Origin: Xylaria sp. FL1777
Lineage: Eukaryota; Ascomycota; Sordariomycetes; Xylariales; Xylariaceae
Reading direction: 5' to 3'
Length of the DNA: 64,000 nt
NCBI GenBank assembly: GCA_022578965.1
Contig: MU400656.1
Span: 38,602 to 102,601, forward strand
Part shown: piece after piece, positions 41,891 through 57,000 of the stretch
Numbering within the stretch: position 1 is the stretch's first letter
Layout: each line of letters opens with the position of its first letter
The notes under the pieces: generated by a model
The model's input: the letters and a program-made list of their open reading frames with translations, nothing else
What the model was told of the DNA's origin: nothing
Databases searched by the model: none
Made by a program: the position numbers and the translations under genes

Positions 41891-43362
41891 CTTTAGTTTA
41901 AGACTTAGCTAAAACAGTAGTACTTATAGCAATAACTAATTAATATAAAAACAAAAGTGTTATACTTTTAGCAAGGTTTATAGCTATATATATTAAGTAA
42001 GTTAATTAGTTAAATAAATATAAATTAGCTTACAAAGCTATTAATGTTATTAAATAACTATATAGTTAAAAAAAGGTCTTAAAAACAACCTAAAATAACT
42101 TATATACTATAAGCTATCTAAAAAAGCATAAGTATTTCTAAAACAATATAAATTATATTATGTATAAAGTATTTTAGTTTTTAAGGAAATTTTAAACGTT
42201 TATAAAATTTATAAAATTTATATATTAATAGCGCAGCAAAAGCATAAAAGTATTACTGCTTAAAAACAAAATTCTTAGATTAAAAAGTAAAAATATTTTA
42301 AGACTAGCACTAATTGTACTATACGCTAGGTATTTTAAAAAATTCAAAAAAATATTAGTTTAAAAGGTTAAATAGTTTAATAAAAGTATTTAGTTATAAA
42401 GTTATTAGAAATAAAAAGGCCAGCAAAAATATAATAAACTAATTGTTTAATTTAAGTTATTTTACTAAAAGTATTATTAAGTTGCAATTAGTATATATTT
42501 AGGAGCAATTTATATAAGTTAGTACTACAAAAAAAATAAGTTTAGTTTAGCAATAGCTTTGTAGAACTGTTTAGCTATTAAAAGTTCTAAAATAGCCTTG
42601 CAAAAATGTTTAGCTATTTCGGTTAGTAATTAGTTTATGCGTAGTATATATATTAATATATTTAATTTATATTTAAACAGTATAACATATATATAAATAT
42701 ATATAGTTAAAAAGGTTGTTTAAAAGTAAATAAAAAAAAGAGTTGCTAATAAAGCTATAATTTACTTAAGTAAAGATTTTTTAAGCATTATTAAAGTTAA
42801 AAAATAGAATGCAATTTATATAAAAGTGTACTAATTGCAAAAGTAGCTAATAAAGCTATATATAATTAAAGTACTAATTATATAAGTATTAAAAAGAATG
42901 CTTGTTTGCTTACTTTTGCTAATTTTACTTGTTTTAATAATTAACTTTACTATTATTATTACTACTATTATTTTAGCTTATGTTTACTTTAATATGTTTG
43001 TAGATCTAATTTATAGCTAAAAATAGCTGCTAACTTGTTGTAGTTATTTAAAAATCTACTTTGCTTTAACTACTATGTTTTTTGTAGTACGTATTTTTGT
43101 TTAGCTTAGTTTAAGTATATATATTAATTAGTGTTTAGCTTTTACGTATTATAAACTGCTTGTTGCAATGCTTTTTAGTAGTAATGCTAATTCTAAAAAT
43201 AAAAGTAAATAATTTAGTGCAGTAAGGTTATATTTAGCTAATATTTATAAAATATATGTTTATTAAGCATACTAAAATCCTAAAGCTATGCTATTATTAT
43301 ATTAGCTATGTTATAATAGTATATAACATTTTTTTTATTGCTAGCCTTTTATTATTAATTAT
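41891..43362. other. AT-rich degenerate DNA, no recognised gene
   Basis: About 1.5 kb without an open frame. A ~28-base motif occurs twice at about 42552-42625 (AATAGCTTTGTAGAACTG... and AATAGCCTTGCAAAAATG..., both ending TTTAGCTATT). Otherwise nothing was seen. Confidence 0.5.
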
Positions 43363-43665
43363 TAAAGTAAAGTAAAGTAGCTAAATAAGCTAACTAGCTA
43401 ATTAAAGTAAATTTAAGCTAAGTTATATAATAGGAATAAAAAAGTAAATATTACGCTAGATTTTAAAGCATAAACTTAAACATTATAAATAATATAATAA
43501 AAATTAACTACGGTTGCTTTATTTGTATTATTACATAGCTTTTTTATTAATTGTTTTATTTTTTAATTTATATATAGCTTAATTGCTTAAATATATAAGT
43601 TATAACTTATTTTTTTGCAATTAAAGTATTATAGTAAATTTAGCGTAATTATATTACTGCGATTT
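43363..43665 (+). mobile_element. ~300-bp dispersed element, copy 1 (MITE or solo LTR)
   Basis: Begins TAAAGTAAAGTAAAGTAGC and ends near GTAATTATATTACTGC. The full length matches 60795-61096 in the same orientation and 50725-51027 in reverse. Sequence outside these limits does not match, so the three are separate insertions of one element. The ends are imperfect inverted repeats: AAAGTAAAGTAG at the start, against AAATAAAGCAG when the end of copy 2 or 3 is reverse-complemented. This favours a miniature inverted-repeat DNA element over a solo LTR, but mutation has erased any clear target-site duplication. Copy 1 has a diverged extreme 3' end. Confidence 0.75.
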
Positions 43666-44030
43666 TTTATTTATAACAAATAATACTATAAAACTTATAA
43701 GTAAACGATTTATTATTGTTAATTTATATGTTCGATTTGTTTATTAATTAATTGCTATAATTTTTATGTGCAAGTTATAATATATTATACTTAGCTGCTT
43801 TAGCTAGTAATAAGCAAGATTTGCTTAACATAAGCAGTTTAGCTATAATTAGCAATAAGCATTTAAGCTAGCAGCCTTTAATTAATAAGGCTTAAAATAA
43901 ACGTATAAAAATGTTAAACTGTTTTTTTTAGCTTAGCTTGCAAAGCATTTTCATTTTTTTTAGTAGAATAGCAATTAAGTGTTAAAAAGCTAGTATAATT
44001 TTTAAGATAGCATAGCTAGAAAACTTATTG
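43666..44030. other. AT-rich spacer, nothing recognised
   Basis: No open frame, repeat partner or RNA was seen between the dispersed element and the A-rich block. Confidence 0.5.
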
Positions 44031-47000
44031 CTAAAAACCCTTAAAGAGCTAAAAAGAAAAAATTTTTACTAAAAAACTAATGCTTTTTAAAAGAAAAAAC
44101 ATAATTGCTTTTATATAAACAAAAAAAATAAAAAACAAGCTTAAAAAAAAGTAAGTATTACTAAAACTTTTAAAAGTTATAATGTAAGTAAATTTAACGC
44201 TTATTTATACTAAATAAGTTTAAGCTTACATATTAATATAAAAAATAGTTAACAATTAAAGATATACTTTGTTTTTTAAGCTAATACTATTTTTTATTAA
44301 AAAATAAAAAGCAAAGTTTTTTAGTTGTAAGCTGGCTATTGCTTAAAGATTTTGCGCAAAATATAGTTATTGCCTTTTTATAGCACTTATTTTTAAATAA
44401 GCAAGCCTTAAGAAAAAAAAAAAGACATGCTACTTTTATAAATAAAAAAGCTATAAAAAAATAAAGCCTGCTTAATAAAACTAAAGTAATAAAGTTTTTT
44501 AAGAAATTATATAATAACTTAAATAAAATATTGTATAAGAATTTTTATAAAACATTAAATATTTAAATAAATAGAAAATCTAAGCTGATTTTTATTCTAA
44601 AAAAACAAAAAAAGCACGCAAAGCATAAAAAAAAGTTAATTATTTATATAATTATAACTTTAATAAACTTTTATATACTATTATTAATGCTGCTAGGCTA
44701 GCTATTAATATAATTATACTAGCTGCTAAAAAAGTTATTATTAAAGAGCAGCAAGTAAAATTAGCTTAATATTTTGCTTACAATTAAAACATAAATAATA
44801 TTATTAAGCAAATATAATAGCTAAAGTTAAAACAAAGGAACATAATAATTATAAAGAAAAAACTAAAAAAAATGCTAAAAGAACTATAGAATTAGTATGT
44901 TTAGCCTATTAATTAAAAACTATAAGCATTATAATATTACGAAATCAATATAAACTTGTTAAAGAAATAAGTATTTAGTATTAATGCTATAACTTTTAGG
45001 TATTTATAAAAAAATAGATATAATTTTAAAAAACGAAAACAAAGTAAACAATTGTTTAATTTTTTATAATAAATAAAGTTAAACAATCTTTATTTAGTAA
45101 AAGCAACTATTTGTTAAAAATATAATATAAATAATTATTACATTTATAAATGTAGCTTTGCTTACGAATTAAAACAAGAAAACATTATACATTAGAACTT
45201 TAAATAGTATTTAAGAAAGCTAAGATTTTCTGCAAGCTTTAAATGCATAAAAGTTTTTTTAAAAGTTGTAAAAATTAGCAAAAATAAAAAAAAAATACTT
45301 AATGCTGCAATAAAATAAATATACAACTTTATTTTAAGCAACAATAAGCTGCTAAAGCAAAAAGCTTATTATTAACTTTAAAAAAAAAACTTTGTTTTAA
45401 ATAATAAAAATTTAAATGTTAAAATAAAAAGCAAACAAAAAAAACTAAAAAATAAAAAACTTTACTAGCTAAAAAACAAGCAGCTAGCTTAATTTTCAAG
45501 TAGAAAATTTAACGATTAAACCTTTATACTTTATAAAATAAGATTAACAAAAGCCTATAATATCAAAAAAAATAACTTAATAAATAATAAGCTAAATAAT
45601 AGCTTTATTATAACTAATTAAAACTTTATATAAAGCACTTTTTATAATGCAAATAGCACTAAAATTTTGCAAGGTTATATACTAAACAAAAAAATTAGCA
45701 TAAATGTGTTTTAAGCTAATTATTATAAACCTTTATTAAAAAAAGCTGCTTTTTATTAAACAAAAAGTAAAAAAAAACTTAAAAAGCTAAAAAAAAAGCC
45801 TTTTATAAATTAAACAATTAAGAAAATTTATTTAAATAATAACGAGTTTTTTACTTAACTTAACACTAAAAATACATAAATAAACAATAATTTTTCTAAG
45901 CAAAATATTTTATTAAAAACAAAAAGTTTTAATTATTAAAGACCTTAAAAAATACAAGAAGTAAGGCTTATAAAAAGAAATTTAAAATTTAAAAAAATGT
46001 AAGCTAAAAAGTCTAAGAACTTTTTAAACAAAAAAATAAATGTTACTTTTAGAGATTTTATAATAAAAGTCCTAAAATACTCTAATATTTTTATTTAAAC
46101 AATTACTTAAATAAAAGCTAAATTATATTTTAAAGCAATAAAAGTTTTTAAGCTAATACTAAAAACAATACTACTGCTTTTAAATAATCTTAATAAAAGT
46201 TCAAATTAACAAATTAAGCTAAACATACTACGGCTTGTTTTAAAAAAAAAAAGCAATAAGTTAAAATATAAAGCTTAACTAAAAACTTTATTATACGAAA
46301 TTTTAACTTAAATAAACATAAAAAATGCCTTTTTTTATAAAAACGTAAACTTTTCAGAAAAAAACATAAAATCTTAATAAATAGTAGCTAAAAAAGCATA
46401 AGCAAGCTTTTAGCTAGTATTACAGTTAGCTAATTAACTTAATAAACAAAAATTGCTAAGTAATATTTATAAAACTAGCTTTTTATTAAACTATTTAATA
46501 GTACAAATTAACAATAAAATAAATTATAATAGTTTTATTATATATACTTATATGCTTTAATCTAGCTTTATAACTGCTTTTTTAAAAAAGCATTGCTACA
46601 AAATAATAAAGGTTGTTTGCGATTAAAACTAATAAAATAATCAAATAATATTATTTTTTGCTTATATTGCTTTAGATTTTTAAACGTTAAAAAACAAATT
46701 AAAGTTTAACAAAATGCTTTTAAAAATTTTAAACTAATATAACACTATATATTTATTATTTAAAAATAACCTAAAAAAATAAAAGTTGCTAATTGTTATA
46801 CTTTTGCTGCTTTTTAAAAAAGTAATATTTTTAACTAAACTTTAGCTTAATGCTAATTTTGTGTTAATAACGCTAAAAAAAATAAATAAGCTTAAAAAGC
46901 TAACATAACTAGCATTAATAATTTTATAAAGCGTAAGCTAAAGCTTTAATTTTTTTAAACTAAAAATTTATAAAAAACATAACAATTATACTAATAATAG

Positions 47001-48700
47001 CAGCTTAAACTTATTTAAAAAAACACTAAAGTATAAATTTTATAATAAAAAAAACTTAAGTTTAACAGATTATTTTAACTAAAAACATATAAGCTTTTTA
47101 GATTTATGTTTTATAATAGCTTTACTAATAAAACTACAAAATATTTTAGCTATTTCTTTAAGCGTTATAAAGCTAAAAAAATTTATATAACTTTGCTTAA
47201 AGCTTACTATAAAAATAAAAAATAAAATCTATAGAAATAATATTACTAAAATTATTAACTTTAAAGCATAATTTAGCATTATTATAAACTTTTTTGTTAA
47301 TAAAAATAGCTTTGCTACTTAAAATACTAATATAACCTAAAAAAGATTTAACTAAACTAGCAATTTTATTAAATGTATTAAATGCTTTAAAACTACTATT
47401 TAAATAAATAAAAAATTGTTACTTTTTTTGCTATATATAGTTAGCAAAAAACAAGCTATTTACTTTTTATTACTAAAGATAAACTTTATTATAAAATCTT
47501 AAATAAGTTTATACTTTTAAGGCCTTTATATAATAGCTAGCATAATACTAAAAACAAGCTAAATTATTATACTAGTAATAAACTATATTAAAAGCTTAAA
47601 CTTAAAAACTTAAAAATGTTAATAATTAAAAAACTAATATATATTTGCTAAACTATTAGCTTAGCAAAAAAGCTACATAAAGCATAAAAGTTTTAAACCT
47701 TAAATAAAAAATTTAACGATTAATAAAAAGCAATAAAAGAAAAATTAAAAATATGCAATTTAAAAAAATGTGCAAGTATAGACTTTTAAAAGGATTAAAA
47801 CCTATATAATGCTATAATATTAGCAGTTTTTTTAACTTTTTTTATACAAAAAAATATTGAATTTTTTAAGAACTTAAAAATACAAAATAATAAAAAGGTT
47901 TACGCTGCTTTTAATAATAATTAATTACTTAAAATACTTTTAGTTGCAATAAAAAAAACATTAAAGCAAAAAAACGCTAAAAAATTAACAATTATAAAAA
48001 CTAAAAATTCTGCATATAAGTTAAGCAACAAAAATAACTTAATTACAGCTTTAATTTAAACACTATTAATTTTTTAAGCTTTTAAAACTAACAAATTAAT
48101 AAAAAATAAAACAATAATTTTAAATATAATATATAAAACAAAAAATAAAAAGATTTATTTTAGAAATAACATATTATTTAATAGCACTGTTTTATTTAGA
48201 TTTTATAAGTAAAAAAAGCAAGCTTTAAAAAAAGCAAGCTATTACTTAAAAAATTTTGCGTTATTTTAACAAAATAGCATTTATTAAAACATATATTTAC
48301 GTTTTAGCACTACTTTTAAAAGCATTTAACTAACTGCTAAGCAATTAGCTGCTTTTTTAAAGAAGCTTTGTATAACTAATTTTATTTAGCAAAAAGCAGC
48401 ATTGCTAACCGAAATATAATATTGCAAAAAAATAGCACTTTTTTAAGACTTTTTTAAAATAAAAAAAATTTATAATAAGATTTTTTTTCTTTATAAAATT
48501 AAAACAATTCTTTATAAAGCATAGCAAGTTTACAATATTTTAATCTTTAAACCTTTAAAAAACATTACTATAAAAGTTTTAAAAATTTAACTTAAGCATA
48601 GCGTTTTTAAAAAAGCTTATAGTTTATATAAATACTTACTAATAAAAAAGCAAGCTATAGTTCTAGCTACAAAATATATATACTTAGGTTTAAAAAACAA
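44030..48700 (+). other. A-rich strand-skewed block, possible dead element
   Basis: For about 4.7 kb the plus strand is visibly A-rich, with many A runs and few T runs, unlike the balanced DNA at either side. Stops are dense and no open frame of useful length remains. Long A-rich sense strands are common in retroelements, and G-to-A mutation would strengthen the skew. The block may therefore be one decayed element read left to right. I could not match it to the T-rich block at 51040-58100 or recognise any motif. Confidence 0.35.
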
Positions 48701-50724
48701 AAGCGCTAATGTTTATAAAAAAGTTTAAAGAGCATTTTTATATATTAAATTAATGCTTATTTTTAAAACTCCGGTTAACTAAAGCAAAACAATGCTTTAT
48801 TTTTAGTATTTAACTTAAAACTAGCTTTTATTTCTTTAACGTAAAAGTATATTTAGCTTTTATAACTAAATTTTATATTTTTTATTTTATAAGTTATAAT
48901 ATAATAGCTTTTATTGTATTATAGGTTTTTAATAGCGTTATAACTATAAAAGTAGCTTTTATAAGCAATTCAAGCTTTAATTAATATTTACTACTTACTT
49001 AAGTACTTATTATATATTAATAATATTTAGGTACTTTAATAATTTCTATTATTACGTAATGCTATACTAAATACTGTTTATTTATATATATACGTATATA
49101 TTTGTTTGTTTTACCTTGTTTTAACAATTTTGTTTATTATAACAACTATTTATTACGCTAAGATTTTTTGTTTTTTAAATGTTCGAGCTGCTTATTAATG
49201 CTTAAGTTATTAAACTATTTGCTGTAATTAAAATACTTTAACTATTTAAGTTTTTTATGTTATGCTAAACAAAATTTAAAAAATTCTAATTGCTAAATCT
49301 GCTAAATAAACAGAACTTATGTACTATAAATTATAAATGTAATTAAAGCTAACTATTATATATATAAAATATAAGTATTTATAAAAGTTTTCTAGGATTA
49401 TTTTATAAATATAAAGCTTTAAGCTATAAATAAAGTTTTTAAAAGCTATAATATTTATATTAATTATATAGCACTACTTACTAAAAACGTTAATGCTTTT
49501 AAGTTAGTTAATATATAGCAAACCTAAAATAACTTTTGCTAGAAAGCAATAAATATTATTACTGCTTTAAAATCTTATAAAATAAGCTAAAAAAGTATTT
49601 TTAGTTGTTTATTTATTACTGCTTATGTTTAATAACAAGCTTTATATACCTTTTTATAATATGATTTGCAATATATTTAAAGCCTTAAAGTTAATAATTA
49701 TGTTTACTGCATTATAGTTATAATAAAGGGTTTATAACAAACTTAGTTAGCTAAGTTAATAATAGCAATGCTATACTATAAATAAATTAAAAAATCAATA
49801 AAAAATGTAGCATTAGTATTAGTACTTATGCTTACGGTTTAAATAAAAAAAAGCAAAGCATTTTTATAATTTGCATATTAATATTAGCTTTATTTTTATT
49901 AATTTATTTTATAGCTACAAATTATATATTATAGCTGCTTTAATTATACTATGCAAAACTTGTTGTTTTATGCTTAAATTTTTAAAATAATCTTACTTGA
50001 AATTAATAAAAAAAATATAATATTTTTTGCTAATATATATGCAGTATTTAAAGCATATTTATTAATATAAAAAATATTTAAACAAAAGTTGTTAATATAC
50101 TAGTATAAATAGCTAAAAGAAATAATCTAGCTTTTTGTAAACTAGTATACTATGTATAATAGCACTTATAGCAAATTAAAAAAGCAAATAAAATTTTAAC
50201 TAAAGTATTAATTATTGTAGTAACCCAAAAAAAAAAACATATATAAAATAGCTAAATAAGTTCTAAATACAAAAAAGCTTAATTATTATAATATAGCTAA
50301 AAAATTAATTAATTTATAGTTAGCTATATTAGCATAACAATAGTAAGCTTTAAATATAAAGCAGTAATAAGCTAAGCTTTTTATTAAACCAAGAGAAGTT
50401 TACTATAACTATTAAGCAGAACTTAAGTATTTATTATAAAGTAAACTGCTAGTTATAAACTTCAAAAAGCTATTTATTATAAGATACTAATTATAGCTTT
50501 TTAAGTAAAGCATAATATAATAAAGCATTAAAAGTAGCAGCATTAAATTTTAGATATAAAACTATAAAAGCAAAAAAATAATATATTTAATTAAAAAGTA
50601 AAGCAATTACGAAATTTATTGTGTACTAAATATTATAACTTTATTATAACGCTAAATTATTAAATATATAATAAATTTTCTTTTTAAAAACCTTATAACT
50701 ACTTTTTTTTTGGCTTATTTACTA
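48700..50724. other. AT-rich degenerate DNA, balanced strands
   Basis: The A skew fades here and no open frame or repeat partner was found. Nothing further can be said from the sequence. Confidence 0.5.
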
Positions 50725-51027
50725 AAATAAAGCAGTATAATTGCGCTAAATTTACTATAATACTTTAATTGCAAGAAAATAAGTTATAACTTACGCATTT
50801 AAGCAATTAAGCTATATATAAATTAAAAAATAAAACAATTAATAAAAAAGCTATTTAATAATACAAATAAAGCAACTATAGCTAATTTTTATTATATTGT
50901 TTATAATGTTTAAGTTTATACTTTTAAATTTAACGTAATATTTATATTTTTATTTCTACTATATAATTTAGCCTAAACTTACTTTAATTAGCTAGTTAGC
51001 TTATTTAGCTATTTTACTTTACTTTAA
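50725..51027 (-). mobile_element. ~300-bp dispersed element, copy 2 (inverted)
   Basis: Reverse complement of the elements at 43363 and 60795. It runs from AAATAAAGCAGTATAATTGC on the plus strand to TTTTACTTTACTTTAA. It shares the complete 3' end with copy 3. The flanks differ from those of the other copies, which confirms an independent insertion. Differences are mostly transitions, with some indels and transversions in the A-rich middle. Confidence 0.75.
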
Positions 51028-51039
51028 TTTTTTTTTATT

Positions 51040-54000
51040 AAAATATAGCTGCTTTTAATTTATTTTAATATTTATAATTATAAAGTTTTTTTTATTATTA
51101 ATGTTTTTTAAACAAAGTTAGTATTATTTTTTTTTGTTTATTTAGTTTTATAAGTTCTTTTTTATTTTTTTTACTACGTTTAAAGGTAGCTTAAGTTTTA
51201 GCGCTTACGAAGGCATTTTAGCTTCGTTAAAATTAGTTTTAGCTTTTTTATATATTTAGATATATAAGCAAAGGCTTTTAAAAGTGCTTAGCGTTTCTTT
51301 TAAAAAAGTGCTTATAAAAAGTTTATACTTTTTTTTTTTTAAACTATTAAGCTTAGCTAAGTTTTATATTTAGCTTGCTATACTTAAAAAAAAAAATATC
51401 TGCAAGTATATCTGTAGCAAAGTAATTTTGCATCTTTAGAATGTTTTTATATTGCTTGTAATAAGACTTCTTTAGTATAAGTATTAGTTTTTTTTGCTAG
51501 AAATTTCTTTTGCGCTTTAAAGTAAAAAATATTAAAAGAACAGAACAATTAGTATTTAGCTTTTTTTTTAGCGTTTTGCTTTTATTTTTTGCATTTTTAG
51601 TGCTTAATAAAGTAAAAGCTGTTTTTTTAAATCTAAAAGAAGTTATATTTAGTGCTTATAGAAGTTTATAAAGCTTAGCACTTATTAAAAGCAACAAACG
51701 TAAATTTTTTAATAATTTAAAGCTAAAATGCTTTTTAAAGCTTTTTTTTATAAAAATAATAAGCTATATATAACTTTTTTAATTATTAATGCTTTTTTTT
51801 AAAAACTGGTTTATTAAGTTGCAAAATATGCAGTATAGGTATAAAAGCCTAAAAAATTTGCATATATAGGTGTTGCGCTAAAAAAAGCAAAAAAATGTAA
51901 AATAGCTTAAAATAACTTTTATATTAAGGTGCTTTATTATTTAATACTTTTATAATTTTTAAAAAACTTGTTCGTTGTTTTTATTAATAGCATGCTTAAA
52001 GTTTAAAATATATGCTACTTTTAAAACAGTATTAACAAAAATAGTAATTTAGTAATTGTTTAAGCAATATTTTATTATAAGATATTTTATTTAAGGAGTT
52101 TTAGCAATTATTATAATTTACTTTGTATTTTGTTAGTTTATAAGGAGGTTTTTTATAAACTAGCTATATTTAGGCTTAATACTTATTTTTGGAGTTTTGT
52201 TTTTTTTATTTATATATAGCTAAAGTAATATATTTAGTAAAGCTTTTAATTTGCGCTTATTTAGCTATTTTTTGGCGTTTAGCTTTATAAAAACGTTTGT
52301 AATATAAATAGCTTTAAACTTTTATAACATTGTGTTTACTTTATAAAAGTTCTTATAGCAGCCAAAAATAATAAAATTTCTTTAGTAATTTAAATATTTT
52401 TGTTTATATTAATAAGTTTTTTTAGTAGCTGTTTATTGCTTTAAAAAAAAGGTTTTTAGTTATTATTGCTTGTTATTTTTATGTATTATTTTTAAAACTT
52501 TACTTAATAAAAAACAATAAACCGGTTTTTGTTTATTATAAAGCTTAAGCTTATTAAAGTATTCAAAGTTATTATTTTTTTAATAATTGTTTAAAGCTTT
52601 TTTTAATAGTAGCTTTTTTAAAGCTTTTATAAATATTAACTGTAGAATGTTTAGCTTTTATATTATAAATTTTTATTTTTTATATAGTTTTAGCTTTATT
52701 GCTAAAACTATTAAAGATTTTATAAATATAACGTTAAACTTATTAAAGCATAAATTATTGCTATTGCAGTAATTTTTAATTATAAATAAGAACTATATTA
52801 GCATTGCAAAACTTTTTATAGCTATAAACTTAAATATTTAGCTTATAGTTTATAAAAATTTCTTTAGAAATCCTTTTGTTAGTTTAAGCATATAAAATAA
52901 CGTTTTATTTATGTTTACTAAGCGATTTTATGTAATAAAGTATACTAAATGAACTTTTCTTTAAAAAATAATTGTTTTTTTATTATGCACTAGATTAAAA
53001 AAGTAAATATTTTTTTTTAAAATTACGTATACTATGGACTACTAATATTTTAACGTTTTTTTATTACGATATTTTTTATATATTATAAATATTGATTTTT
53101 TTTATATTTGTTGAACTAAGTTTAAAGAAAAGTTTTAGTAAGCTTTGCTATTTTTAGAAAACAAATAGCTAAAGCGGTTTTTTAGTACTACCTTTTTGCT
53201 TCTTTTTAGGTTTTTAAAAAACAAGCACTTTATAAAGGTTATTTTTCTTTTAATAAAAAAAAACTTTAAAACAGATTTTAAAAAAACGTTAACTAAAAAA
53301 AGCAATACGTTTTTTAGCTAAACATTTTTTATATTTAGCTTATTAATCTACAAAAAAAGCATGCAAACTAAATATTTTTTATATTTTAAGCTATTAATAA
53401 ACATTAGCTTTTTTTTAAAGCTGTTCTTAAAAAGCCTTTAGTTCTTAAAAAAAAGCTTTTTATAGCTAGTTATAAGGTTTATATATATATATTTGTTTTT
53501 TTTTTTTTTTTTTTTCATTTTTTGTTTTGCTATTTGTTATGCTTAAAGCTTATACTTTTTGGCATAAAGTAGCAGCTTACTAGTGCTTTTAAAAAAAAAT
53601 AATGCTATTTTTAGCTAATTTGTAGTACTAATAACTTTTTTAAAAATAAGAAATATAATAATCAAAAGCATATATATATAATAAAAGCAATTTTTATTAA
53701 TGTTTAAGCATATATATATATTTGCTATGTTTTGCAGTTAAATAAAAAATGCAAGCAGGTTAAAAAACCTAATATAAGTTAAAAGTATAAAAGCAAATAG
53801 TGCTATATACTTAAGTAAAAAATATAAAATATAAGTATTAAAGTTAATATTACTTGCTATATATAGTTTAATATTTTTAATTGCTAATTTAAATTATTAC
53901 TTTTTAGTAATTGTAAGATTTTTTAAATATAAATGCTAAAAGCATTTGTATAAAATGCAGAAAGTTAGAATTTGTTAAGTAAGTAAAATAGTAAAGTTAA

Positions 54001-57000
54001 ATGTAAGTAAAAGGTTTAATAAAGCAAATATAATAAAAAAAAAGCTAAAATACGTAGCTTTAAACTAGCATACTTTTTTTTTACAAATTTATTATACTAT
54101 TTTTAATTTATCGATTAATTATTTTATTGCTAAAATAGATCATTAATTATTAAATGCCTTTATAATAATTACTTTTTATATGTTTGCATTAATATTAATT
54201 AAAAAATAAACAAATAAAATAGTTTTAGTTAGTTAAATAGTTACTTTTTAATTTTTTTTTAATATATTTATAACTTATTTTTTTTAAATAACTATTATAA
54301 CTAATAATAAAATAAGTAACTTAAGCTTTACTAAATATAAAAGAAAAGCTTGTTTTTTTTTTTAATCTGTTTTTTTTTGTATAGTTCTAAAGCTTTAATT
54401 TTTTTTGCAATTTTTTACTTTAGCGCTTAAGTCTTTAAATTACTTAATTTACGCTTTTATTATAGATTTTCTAGCTTTAAGTAGCACAATTAATTTTTGT
54501 TTAACTAAGCATGCAAAAAAAGATTTTTATATTATTAATAAAGTTTTAAACGATTAAAAAGCATTATAGCAATTTATTAACATTTAGAAAATCAATACTA
54601 TTTAGCTAACAAACAGTTTTACTTGTAATATTTAAAAAGTTAAGTTTACTAATAAATAATAAAATATACGTGCTTCTTTTTTTTTTAGATCTTGTTTTTT
54701 TTATTTAGCTAACTTTTTTTTTTTTTATATAACTAAGCATTAAGCTGTTTAAAAATTAAAATTCTTAGTAGTAATACTAGCAGCAAATATATTTAATAAA
54801 AAGTTAATTATAATTTTTTTTCCGAATGTTATACGAATTAATATATTTAAGCTAGCTTTACTTAAGTAAAAAAGCAGCAGTATTTAAAAGTTCGCTTACT
54901 ATATATAAAAGCAATTAAAAGCAGTTTTTAAAGCAAATATATATACTAAATTTTTTATAATTCCTGTTAGCTTATAGCTATGTTTATATAGTTGTTTAAA
55001 ATTTAAAATGCTATACTTTATAAGCATTACAAACAAATGCTAATAATAGCTAAAAGCAAAAAATACATAAAACTTTACCTTTTTTTCCTTTGCTGCATTA
55101 TTTTAAAATAAAAGTTTAGTGCGTATATTAATTGCGCGTTTATTATTTAGTTATATAACTGTTTATTTTATAAGTCTTAAAGTAATATAGCTAAATATTT
55201 TAGAGCTAGCATAATAACTGCAACAATTAAAAAGAATTTTATGCCTAAGAACTCTAAAGAACAAATAACTTTATTTAGAAATTTTTTTATTTGTTTAACT
55301 AAAAAAAGAACTAAATTAAAACGTAAATCAAATTGTTTTTTTTAAGCTAATTTTATTGCTTAGCTTATTATATATTATATTAATAAGCAATAATTTAGTA
55401 TTGCTTAAAAAATTAGTATAACGCTTTAATGTTCTAAAGAATAGTTAAAAAAATAAATCAAATAAATTATATAAAATAAAATAAAATAAAAAAATTAAAT
55501 AATTTGCTTATATAGCAATGCTTCTTTTAATACAATTTGCAATTATCTTTTTTTATTGCATAGTTTGCAAACTCTTTTTTAAGCGTAATAAATAAAAAAA
55601 GAACAATTATTATATAAAAAGTTAAGTTTTAACACTTATAAAAGCAAATATATAAAACTTTTATAACAAAAAGCTTAAAATATACAAAATAAAAATTATT
55701 AATACTAAATTATTAAATTTTTTTTTTGTTTTTTTTTTAGTTTTTATTTTTTTAGCTTTGTATAAATAAATACTTTTGCTTAGTTTTTTGTAGTAAAATT
55801 TTGCTTTAGTTAAGCCTACTTTAAACTTTGCTTAAATGTTTGTTGTTTTATTAAATATTTATTATTGCTTAATAGCAGCTCTAAATTATTGCTAGTAGTT
55901 TAAGCACGTAAAGTATAAACTAATAACTTTACGAAGTGCAGTAATAGTATTTTTTGCTTTTTAGCAGTTTTAAGATTTTTATTAAGTATTAAATAGTTTG
56001 AACTAAAAGCAAAAAGCGCTATTTAGTTTTAAACAAAAATAACTAAACAATTAAAAGTAAAAAAACTTATATGTAAGCGTTAGTATAGCAAAATAAACTT
56101 AAGTAGTTAAAACTAATAAGCAGTTTTTACTTTTATTTTTTTTGTTTTTACGTATTTTTAAAAAAAAGTAATAATAATTTACACTAAAACTAAGCTACTA
56201 AGCTATCCAAAAAACGTTAAAATAAAATAAAGACTTATATTTTTAGTATAATAGTAAAAAAGGTGCTAATAAACAAGTTGCTGTAAAACTAACAAATATA
56301 AAACTAATAAAAAAAAAGCTATAAAAAACATGCTTAGTTTTAAGCGAAATAAAATAGTTTTATGTATTATAACTTAATTATATAAATTTATGCAATTAAT
56401 AAAAATAAAAAACAAAACAATTAGTAAAAAAACAAAAAATAAAAAAAAAAAAATCTGTTGCTTTAGCTTTTGTTAGTTATTACTTTTTAAAGTGCTTTGT
56501 AATATAATAGCTAAAAAAAATAAAGTAAGCTATTATATTTTTTAGCGCTTAAGATGTTTAAAGCGCTAAAAGCTATACTGCAGCTTTTTAAACTTAAAGA
56601 GCTTATATAACTTGTTATATTTTTTTTGCTTTTTATAGCTTAACTGCTATAGCTTTAATTATTAAAAGCTTTATTGTTTTAGTTAGCTTTTTAATAAATA
56701 GCTGCTATACTAGTAGTTTATATATTAAAATTAAGATCTTTTAGCTTTTAGTACTTTTAGTTATTTTATATAAATTGCTTTAACTTTTTAGCAAAAAACA
56801 ACCTTTTTAATTCTTTTTTTAATAATTCTGCTAGTTAGTATTATTTATAATTAACTTTTTTTTTAATTTAGTAAAAGCTAATTTATTAGTATAGCAATTT
56901 TTTGTTGTTAAACTTGTTTATTAAAAACATAGTATTATAGAAAAAAACAAGCGAGCTTTTTTTAAGTAATTACTTAATTTTATAAGCGTTTTTTCAAGAT

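Noticed and set aside
52587..52772. 61-codon frame
   Set aside because: Too short and too biased toward Phe, Ile, Asn and Lys, and no family recognised.
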